From NCBI GenBank assembly GCA_958295665.1, contig OY282560.1, positions 306,447,236-306,511,235 on the forward strand: DNA of 64,000 bases. Reading direction: 5' to 3'. The position numbers were made by a program, and so were the translations under genes. The stretch is from Tipula vernalis. Lineage: Eukaryota > Arthropoda > Insecta > Diptera > Tipulidae. The notes beneath the pieces were generated by a model. It was not told where the DNA came from and did not search any database. It saw only the letters and a list, made by a program, of their open reading frames with translations. Positions within the stretch are counted from its first letter, which is position 1. Every line of letters starts with the position of its first letter. Below, piece after piece: positions 57,484 to 64,000 of the stretch.

Positions 57484-58108
57484 AGAACAATCTAAAACAT
57501 TCTAGAACATTCTCGAACATTTCGGAATCGGAAGTCCCTTCGAAGGCCCAGAACCTTCTGGAACATTCTAAAGCATTCTCAAGATTCTAGAAAATTCTAG
57601 AGCATTCTGGAACAAACTACAACATTCGGCAACATTGTAGAACATTCTGTATGGAACATTCTAGAACATTCTGGGAACATCCTGGAACCTCCTAGAACAT
57701 TCAGCAACATTCTGGTAAACAGGAAGTCCCTTGGAAGATTCAGAACCTTCTGGCCCATTCTAGAACATTGTCGAACCTTCTGGAAGATTTTATAACATTC
57801 TGGAACATTCTAGAAAATGCTCGAACCTTCTGGAAGATTTTGTAACATTCTACAATATTCTCCAACATTCTCGACCATTATAGAACGTTCTGGGAACGTT
57901 TTTGAACCTTCTAGAACATTCAGGAACGTTCTGGCGAACAGGAAGTCTCGTCGATGGTGAAGAACCATTTGGAACATTCTACAACATTCCGGAACTGGAA
58001 TTCCCTTGAAAGATCCAGAACTTTCTGGGACGTTCTAGAACATTCTAGAACATACTGGAACTTTCTAGAACATTTTGACACATTCTGGAAGACTCTAGAA
58101 CATTCTCG
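57484..58108. repeat. GAACATTCTAGAACATTCTG array, HSE-like
   Basis: About 620 bp of imperfect 10-bp repeats of the form GAACATTCTR. GAA and TTC therefore alternate every five bases, the arrangement of heat-shock elements (nGAAnnTTCnnGAAn). Superimposed is a higher-order unit of about 200 bp marked by ggaagtcccttsgaag (near 57528, 57719, 57940 and, diverged, 57992). The longest clean runs are near 57497-57516, 57656-57672 and 58032-58055. The array ends at tctagaacattctcggccat. Frames crossing it (57920-58198 minus, 57954-58274 plus) are repeat-derived. Confidence 0.8.
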
Positions 58109-58709
58109 GCCATCAAAATCTGATGAATCAAATGTTTTAACGAGTGGTTTAGAAATTGAGCTTATGGCTGCTGAAATTGAAAACAATTTACAAAACAATA
58201 CTCAACAAGCTAAGCTGAAACAAAAATATTTAAGAAAAATTAAACGAAATAAATGGAATCACGGCAAACCCTAAGAGACAAAATCGGGCAAAAAAGTTTC
58301 TGAAACAAAATGTACACCACTGGAAAAATGCAGAAAACTTTGCCAAACGAAAATTTAATTTGAACAACCGAAGGCTATTTTCGTTCAGTACTGCAACTTG
58401 GGCTCTTTTAATCAACGAATATTATTTATACCTGGATTGCTTAGAGTGGAGGACAAGAAAACCCAAAAGATGAATAAAAGTACAACGGCACCAAGAAACA
58501 GAAACCACTCAGTTTATTATTATTTAGAAATTGGTACACAATTGATTCATATATGCCGCAGAGATGTTTTCGATGTTGCTTTGGTGAGACTGATAGTTTT
58601 TTGAAAAGTGTCGTTAAAAAGAAATTAAATTTGACATTTACAGATCATCGTGGTATTGCGACGTCATCAAATAAGGTTTCCAATGATAAAACAAATGCAG
58701 TTAAACATT
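58109..58709 (+). pseudogene. remnant of an uncharacterised arthropod repeat protein
   Basis: Plus-strand frames, shifting several times, read ELMAAEIENNLQNNTQQAKL, CTPLEKCRKLCQTKI, a link around RRLFSFSTATWAL, LGSFNQRILFIPGLLRVEDK, SVYYYLEIGTQLIHICRRDV and, after a shift, GIATSSNKVSNDKTNAVKH. The order Cys-x3-Cys, then LGS/QR-FI-GL, then a YYL...CR-F block and a final VK-HI is that of a multi-copy arthropod protein family of unknown function, probably transposon-borne. The 5' end adjoins the HSE-like array, and the 3' end is cut by the Gypsy insertion at 58710. It is a pseudogene; function unknown. Confidence 0.45.
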
Positions 58710-59017
58710 TGTAGGGAAATAACTGTACCCGATGGCCTCAAATTAAATAAAAATACTTTAAAACTATTTCGATGTTTACTGATTACTTTATTTTTCACTT
58801 TTTTTATAAATTGCAACCATTGCACTTCGCTGTTCACATTTCTCTGTTCTCAAACTTTTCTTTCTTCTTTCTTTTACATTTTTCTCTATCGTTTAAAACA
58901 TAAACTAATAATAATAATTTCATACTGATAGCGAATGCCATCTATGTACAGACATAAGAAATACAATATTTTAAATTTAAATTCAAACTTATTCGTTAAT
59001 TAACTTAAACTACTACA
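58710..59017 (-). repeat. 3' LTR of the Gypsy element
   Basis: 308 bp, TGTAGGGAAATAACTG to TTAAACTACTACA in plus orientation. By eye it is identical to the LTR at 63659-63966. The ends TGTAG/CTACA form the short inverted repeat required by integrase. Confidence 0.95.
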
Positions 59018-59034
59018 TTCGGCCGTCCTGATAC

Positions 59035-60108
59035 TCAATCGTCCCGATTGCTTGAACATGCACGACTGAATGGCTTCATATTAAACGGAGCACACACACC
59101 ACGAAAGGGCTTATTCGACAACTTTTGTCCCGGCAAATCCTCGACTATAAAACGATCACCTGGTAAAAGTGACGTGACTACATACGGTCCCCTAAATTTA
59201 GGAAGAAGCTTCTGGTTTATGCCTGCGTCCGTTACTACATTTCGAATTAATACTATGTCCCCTTTTTGATAATTATGAGTAGGCTTTCGCTTAGCGTCAA
59301 ATAAGTCCTTATTCTTCAATTGATTCTTAGTTGTATTTTCTACCACTTGTTCCCGAATTTGACTTAGATCTCTATTTTCATCGTTTAATACTTGTATGAA
59401 CTGACTGAGTATATCATTCTCTCGCGTCTGATTAGCACCAAAAAGGGCTACTGAAGGTGTAGTATTAATAGTGCGGTTAACTGTGTTATTGAATGCAAAT
59501 TCAGCATCAACAAGAGACGAATCCCAATTTTTATTATTTTCCATATCGATCAACTTGGCGAGCATAGGCACTAAAGTACGGTTCATCCGCTCTACCTGAC
59601 CGTTCGACTGTGGCGAATTAGTGGCATTCTTTACGAATTTGATACCGAGAGAATTCATGAACATTTGAAATTGATTGGAGGTGAAACACGATCCCCTATC
59701 TGAGATCACACGGATTGGGACACTGAATTGAACAAAATACTGTTTTAAGCATTTTATAACTTCGGCGGTTTTAGTAGTCTTGGTAGGGAAAAATCGTACA
59801 AATTTGGTAAAGCCATCAACTATTACCAAAACATATTTATATTTACGATTAGTTACTTCGAAAGGACCGAGATGATCTATGTGGACCGTATGAAATGGTT
59901 TGTCGTACTTTCCAAATATATTTAGGAACCCTTCCTTTTTGCCTTCCTTAGGATGAAATACCAAACACTTTAGGCAAGCCTTGATAAAGCTCGTTACCTT
60001 GTCTTTCATATTAGGAAACCAGTAGGTTCTTCGTACCAATTCCACGGTTTTACCGACACCAACATGACCGATCTCGTGACTCTGTCGCATCACACTAATT
60101 TCAAGTAC
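59035..60108 (-). CDS. Gypsy integrase, same frame after a stop
   Basis: The distal part of the gag-pol frame, beginning just after the TAG at 60111-60109; the first Met is at 60093. It has the HHCC zinc domain (HEIGHVGVGKTVELVRRTYW ... CLKCLVFH) and the catalytic core with D (VHIDHLGPF), D (VISDRGSCFTS) and E (NSPQSNGQVERMNRTL). A C-terminal domain with YQKGDIVLIRN and KFRGPYVVTSLL ends at the stop at 59035, 17 bp before the 3' LTR. All catalytic residues are present. It joins viral cDNA to target DNA. Because it lacks its own start context, expression would need read-through of the upstream stop. Confidence 0.88.
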   Translation of the reverse strand, partial: VLEISVMRQSHEIGHVGVGKTVELVRRTYWFPNMKDKVTSFIKACLKCLVFHPKEGKKEGFLNIFGKYDKPFHTVHIDHLGPFEVTNRKYKYVLVIVDGFTKFVRFFPTKTTKTAEVIKCLKQYFVQFSVPIRVISDRGSCFTSNQFQMFMNSLGIKFVKNATNSPQSNGQVERMNRTLVPMLAKLIDMENNKNWDSSLVDAEFAFNNTVNRTINTTPSVALFGANQTRENDILSQFIQVLNDENRDLSQIREQVVENTTKNQLKNKDLFDAKRKPTHNYQKGDIVLIRNVVTDAGINQKLLPKFRGPYVVTSLLPGDRFIVEDLPGQKLSNKPFRGVCAPFNMKPFSRACSSNRDD

Positions 60109-63100
60109 CTAAGGTACATAAAACAAAAGTTTGTTGTTTTCCTTGCGGTATAATAAATTATCTCGAACTGTAAACAATTCGATTTCGTGTCCCGGCTTAA
60201 TTTTTGACATTATTTTCTTTACCTTTTCATCAGTAAGCTGATACATCGCCAGCGTCTGAGAAAACGTACATTCCGTGATAGACAACAATCCTGGGGCCCG
60301 ACTCAGAGCATCTACATGACGCATTTGTCTATTATTCCTATGAACAATCACATAATCGTAGTTTTCTAGCAAGAGCGACCAACGCATTATTCTACTATTC
60401 GAATCTTTTTTTTCCAATGTTTGTTTTAAGGAATTACAGTCAGTAACTATCTTAAATGAAATTCCATGAACATAGACATGAAATCTCTGCAGAGCATATA
60501 CTATAGTAAGGGCCTCCAGCTCAAATGAATGATAGCGGCTCTCTGCCTCGGTAGTACGTTTGCTAAAATACGAAACTGGATGAAAGTGTCCATCTTGTTG
60601 TCTTTGTAGCAAAATTGCTCCAAACCCAATTTTGCTAGCATCCGTATGGAGTTCAGTCTCACTGAGAGAATTATAATATGCCAGAATTGGAGCCATTGTT
60701 AACTTTGACTTCAATTCGTTAAATGCATTTATTTCGGTATCCTCAAGTTTAAATACAGCGTCCTTCCTTAATAAATCATATAGAGGTTTGGCAATTAGGG
60801 AAAAATCCCGAACAAATTTGCGGAAGAAACTAGACAACCCTATAAATCGGTGTAGCTCGTGTACATTTTTCGGTACAGGATAATCTCTAATGGCCTCTAT
60901 ATGTTGAGATGAAGGTTTTATTCCAGTAGGACTAATTTCGTATCCCAAATAATCTAACTTGGCTTTAAAAAAATGGCACTTTGACGGGTTGATTTCGAGA
61001 CAATTCTTGCGGATTAGAAGAAGAGCGGCTTCTAATAGTTTAAAATGGCTCTCGATGGAATCAGAAGCCATCAAAATGTCGTCAATATAAATTGTGATAT
61101 CTCCAGACTCGATAAAGTCCCTGAAAATTTCGGAAACATAACGCTGAAAAACAGCCGGCGCGTTACTCAACCCGAATGGAGTTTTCACAAATTCAAATTG
61201 TCCGTCTGGGGTCACAAACGAGGTATACTTTATTGAATTTTCTTCAATCGGTATGTGGTGGAAACCACTTTTGAGGTCAATTAAACTAAAAACTGATTTT
61301 CCCTTAAGCCTATCTAGACAATCGTCTATTCGTGGGAGAGGAAATCTATCTTTTACAGTGATTTTATTAAGTTGTCGGTAATCTACGCAAAGACGATGTG
61401 AGCCATCCTTCTTATCGACTAAAACAACTCGACTGGCGTAGTCACTGTTACTTCTCCGTACTACTCCACGACTCAACAAATCGGCAACAATGTCTTTGAT
61501 TGTCTGTCTTTCTTTGAAAGACATGCGACGGGGAGTGACATATATGGGGTGATCCACCTTTAAACAAATTTTCAATTGATGTTGCACATCAGGTATTGAC
61601 GCTCTTGGCGTCGAAGAATGTTCGTTTAATACATCCCTCAATCTCCTTTCAATAAGGAAATCTTCTGACACTGATTCAAAATATGAACCTATGTTATATG
61701 GTGTCTCTTCTAACGAGTCGTCAAACTCGATACTCAATATCTCATCGAAAAGAACTGCCCGATTCTTTTCCTTAACTTCACTGTTTTGTACTATTTCTAC
61801 ACTACACAATGCGGAGCTGTCTACACAATCCCTTTCATGGTTACTTTTAATCATAAAACTCACCTCGGAGTGTAATAAAAATTCCCGGCCAATCAAGCAA
61901 TCGTGCGACATCGTATCCTCCGGAACAGCGTAGAATCTAACAAAATAAAAATTAGAATTAATATAACATTTAATATTAGCTATGCCAAAAAAACTTAATT
62001 TCGATTTATTTATTCCTATAAAATTGTCATCTTCGGGTTCCTTGAGTTCTACCTGTGGCAGTAGACTCCTTTTAATTAAGTTAATCGGACTTCCAGTGTC
62101 AATTACTGCTTTAACAGTTTGTGGTTCGCTGTCTTCTAAATTAAGTTGAACGTCAATCAAAATTTCGGTTGATTTACTTATTAACCCAATTTGTTGCTCG
62201 GTTTTAGTCAATGCATCACATGGTTGATTATATGTGTGATTAACTCCACACTTCAAACAACGTGGACGACGCTGAGGTTTCGTACATTTATTGGATACAT
62301 GTCCTAATTCATTACAATTGTAACATCTCATCCGAGATTGATGATTGATGGACGTTGTATTATTTGATGTTTGGTTCTCGTGTTTTGTTAAGTTACCATC
62401 GAATTTTTGTGACTTATCCTTTTGCTGATTCGATGATACTGGTACGGTGGTAAGTCGGCGATAATTCGAAAATCCATCATGTTCACGAAGAACGTGAAGT
62501 AGGTCATCCGCGTTAACGAAACGGCTCAACGATAGTATCCTAGACATCTGAGGATTATTAAGACCTGATATAACGTATTTTATTATTGATGAATCCTGCA
62601 TATTTCCCGATCTTGCTAAATGTCTAATTTCATAGAAATACTGCTCATAAGACTCGTTCGCCTGTTTGTACCTTGTCGATAGTTTTGAGTGAAGGTCGGC
62701 TTCATCCAAATAGGAACCGAATGATTTCAACAGACACGTTGAAAAATCCTCGAATGTTTCGACGTTGGTATCAAGGTCGTAAAACCAGGCTTTAGCAGAG
62801 CCTGACAAACGTAGAGTTGCATAATGTAGCGCTTCCTTCCCTGACCAATTGTACATTTTCATCAGATGACGAATTCGTTTCAGCCATTGCGTAACATTTA
62901 GACTGTTCTTGGCTCCAGGGTTGAATTCCGGCACAATACTTTCTACCTCCGTTGGATATAAATAATGTGGTTGCTGCAATTGTGTTCGTGCAGCTAACGT
63001 AGGACCTGTCTGTTGTTCATTCCGGACATTTTGCACCGAAATTAGTTCAGGTTGTTGTTGCAAAATTTTATACTGTGTGTCTAAACAATTTGCCTGATAC

Positions 63101-63615
63101 GGTGGCATACTATTAGGAACACAATTTTGGCTAGGCGTGTAATTTTGGTTAGACGCGTAGTTTTGATTATTCCACGCAGGTATCGGCATCAAATATGGAT
63201 TATGATGTATAATCGGCACATGTTGGTTATTGCAAGTGAGGTTATGTTGAACATCATTTCCAACGAAATTTGTAACTCTCGCTGACATTATTGGGGCACT
63301 CGCGCTTACCATAGATTGTGAGTACGGCATATTCACATTTGAAAACGATGACGGCAACTTATCACTTTGCAATAATGGGGTCTGCGATGTTCTGTACGTC
63401 GACGGTGTACTCATCATCGATTGCTGTTGCTGCATATAATTTGTCGGATTTCCATTAGCGGTGGAAATATTACACGGATTGATATGCGGCAAGAAATGTT
63501 GCAATTCGCGAATTTGAGTTACCGATCCCACAGTAGTCGGTGATGGGAGCTCATCATCAAAAAGCCTTCTCGGATACACGTTTGTTACATCATGTATTTC
63601 CCCCGTAAAACTCAT
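60109..63615 (-). CDS. Gypsy gag-pol: gag, protease, RT, RNase H
   Basis: 1168 residues from the Met at 63615 (MSFTGEIHDV). The frame is open further upstream to 63786, but that part overlaps the LTR and is unlikely to be translated. Gag has a Gln/Asn/Pro-rich N-terminus and a capsid-like region (WLKRIRHLMKMYNWSGKEAL; AKAWFYDLD), then two zinc knuckles near residues 428-465 (CYNCNELGHVSNKC; CLKCGVNHTYNQPC). Protease AVIDTGSPINLIKRSL is near 505. RT is at about 740-920 (SRVVLVDKKDGSHRLCVDYR; FSLIDLKSGFHHI; active site YIDDILMAS). RNase H is from about 990 (ELHTDASKIGFGAILL; SFELEALTIVYAL; HVDALSRAPG). The frame ends in a TAG at the RNase H-integrase junction, while everything else looks intact. 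The polyprotein would form virus-like particles and make cDNA in the cytoplasm. Confidence 0.93.
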   Translation of the reverse strand: MSFTGEIHDVTNVYPRRLFDDELPSPTTVGSVTQIRELQHFLPHINPCNISTANGNPTNYMQQQQSMMSTPSTYRTSQTPLLQSDKLPSSFSNVNMPYSQSMVSASAPIMSARVTNFVGNDVQHNLTCNNQHVPIIHHNPYLMPIPAWNNQNYASNQNYTPSQNCVPNSMPPYQANCLDTQYKILQQQPELISVQNVRNEQQTGPTLAARTQLQQPHYLYPTEVESIVPEFNPGAKNSLNVTQWLKRIRHLMKMYNWSGKEALHYATLRLSGSAKAWFYDLDTNVETFEDFSTCLLKSFGSYLDEADLHSKLSTRYKQANESYEQYFYEIRHLARSGNMQDSSIIKYVISGLNNPQMSRILSLSRFVNADDLLHVLREHDGFSNYRRLTTVPVSSNQQKDKSQKFDGNLTKHENQTSNNTTSINHQSRMRCYNCNELGHVSNKCTKPQRRPRCLKCGVNHTYNQPCDALTKTEQQIGLISKSTEILIDVQLNLEDSEPQTVKAVIDTGSPINLIKRSLLPQVELKEPEDDNFIGINKSKLSFFGIANIKCYINSNFYFVRFYAVPEDTMSHDCLIGREFLLHSEVSFMIKSNHERDCVDSSALCSVEIVQNSEVKEKNRAVLFDEILSIEFDDSLEETPYNIGSYFESVSEDFLIERRLRDVLNEHSSTPRASIPDVQHQLKICLKVDHPIYVTPRRMSFKERQTIKDIVADLLSRGVVRRSNSDYASRVVLVDKKDGSHRLCVDYRQLNKITVKDRFPLPRIDDCLDRLKGKSVFSLIDLKSGFHHIPIEENSIKYTSFVTPDGQFEFVKTPFGLSNAPAVFQRYVSEIFRDFIESGDITIYIDDILMASDSIESHFKLLEAALLLIRKNCLEINPSKCHFFKAKLDYLGYEISPTGIKPSSQHIEAIRDYPVPKNVHELHRFIGLSSFFRKFVRDFSLIAKPLYDLLRKDAVFKLEDTEINAFNELKSKLTMAPILAYYNSLSETELHTDASKIGFGAILLQRQQDGHFHPVSYFSKRTTEAESRYHSFELEALTIVYALQRFHVYVHGISFKIVTDCNSLKQTLEKKDSNSRIMRWSLLLENYDYVIVHRNNRQMRHVDALSRAPGLLSITECTFSQTLAMYQLTDEKVKKIMSKIKPGHEIELFTVRDNLLYRKENNKLLFYVP

Positions 63616-63658
63616 TTTTAATTCCTTTTTTTTTTTTAAATAATCCCACTTCTGATTA

Positions 63659-63966
63659 TGTAGGGAAATAACTGTACCCGATGGCCTCAAATTAAATAAA
63701 AATACTTTAAAACTATTTCGATGTTTACTGATTACTTTATTTTTCACTTTTTTTATAAATTGCAACCATTGCACTTCGCTGTTCACATTTCTCTGTTCTC
63801 AAACTTTTCTTTCTTCTTTCTTTTACATTTTTCTCTATCGTTTAAAACATAAACTAATAATAATAATTTCATACTGATAGCGAATGCCATCTATGTACAG
63901 ACATAAGAAATACAATATTTTAAATTTAAATTCAAACTTATTCGTTAATTAACTTAAACTACTACA
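63659..63966 (-). repeat. 5' LTR of the Gypsy element
   Basis: 308 bp, reads the same as 58710-59017. On the sense strand it should carry the promoter and start of the element RNA; I do not mark a TATA box with confidence. It is flanked outside by cattagt, of which catt is the target duplication. Confidence 0.95.
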
Positions 63967-64000
63967 CATTAGTAATTTTTTTAACTAATATTATTCTAAC

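Larger units (their letters stand above)
58710..63966 (-). mobile_element. near-intact Gypsy LTR retrotransposon
   Basis: A 5257-bp element on the minus strand with LTRs of 308 bp at both ends and a 4-bp target duplication (catt, 58706-58709 and 63967-63970). A primer-binding site follows the 5' LTR: tcagaagtgggatt on the sense strand, resembling the complement of a tRNA-Leu 3' end and offset a few bases from the LTR. The sense-strand sequence caggacggccgaa abuts the 3' LTR as a weak polypurine region. One long gag-pol frame (60109-63615) continues after one in-frame stop into integrase (60108-59035). No env frame is seen. Single-frame gag-pol, short LTRs and a Leu-type primer suggest the mdg3 group, but that is tentative. 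Confidence 0.93.

Noticed and set aside
57920..58274. Opposed frames of 92 and 106 codons rich in Phe/Trp/Glu and Arg/Ser
   Set aside because: Periodic residues (for example repeated LEHSRT) come from the 10-bp HSE-like repeat; only the part after 58109 resembles a protein remnant.
60106..60114. Programmed stop read-through as an established feature of the Gypsy element
   Set aside because: A single TAG in one copy cannot distinguish recoding from an ordinary nonsense mutation; listed only as a question.

Overview
The window looks like AT-rich nuclear DNA of an insect. The evidence is spliced genes with short introns (61-82 nt where I can define them), a metazoan-type cytosolic phenylalanyl-tRNA synthetase beta gene, a Skp1 protein close to the animal consensus, and a large load of arthropod-type retroelements (Gypsy, BEL/Pao, I-, LOA- and Jockey-like) and foldback/MITE elements. 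I cannot fix the order of insect from sequence alone.

Host genes are sparse islands. A canonical Skp1 lies at 13196-13684 (minus), the complete five-exon phenylalanyl-tRNA synthetase beta gene at 19254-21263 (plus), a divergent two-exon Skp1 paralogue at 38754-39243 (plus), and a second divergent Skp1 paralogue at 49147-49614 (minus). A possible small spliced membrane-protein gene sits at 5701-6106 (minus). The Skp1 proteins would be adaptors of SCF ubiquitin ligases; both divergent copies lack the conserved C-terminal tail of the canonical one.

The rest is transposon landscape. Left part (1-12.5 kb): a decayed Gypsy, two non-LTR fragments, a decayed pogo/Tigger transposase, and many inverted-repeat elements, including a MITE family with 7-bp target duplications whose three tandem copies record an unequal crossover. 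Middle (14-29 kb): stacked foldback elements, a 5'-truncated LOA-like element ending in TTAGG repeats, a Jockey ORF1 split by a 726-bp element, and a decayed Gypsy. 28594-34343 is a near-complete I-clade retrotransposon with an 18-bp target duplication. 34.4-38.4 kb holds nested MITEs. 39.5-48.2 kb is a pile of Gypsy and BEL/Pao wrecks in both orientations. 50.2-54.1 kb is a decayed LOA-like element. 55.4-58.1 kb holds satellites, one of which is a 620-bp array of heat-shock-element-like sequence. 58710-63966 is a young Gypsy element with two 308-bp LTRs that read identical to me and a single in-frame stop between RNase H and integrase.

The points most worth following are the Skp1 paralogues without the C-terminal tail, the HSE-like array, the MITE array with recombinant target duplications, the foldback element built from tandem units plus an inverted cap, and the young retroelements.
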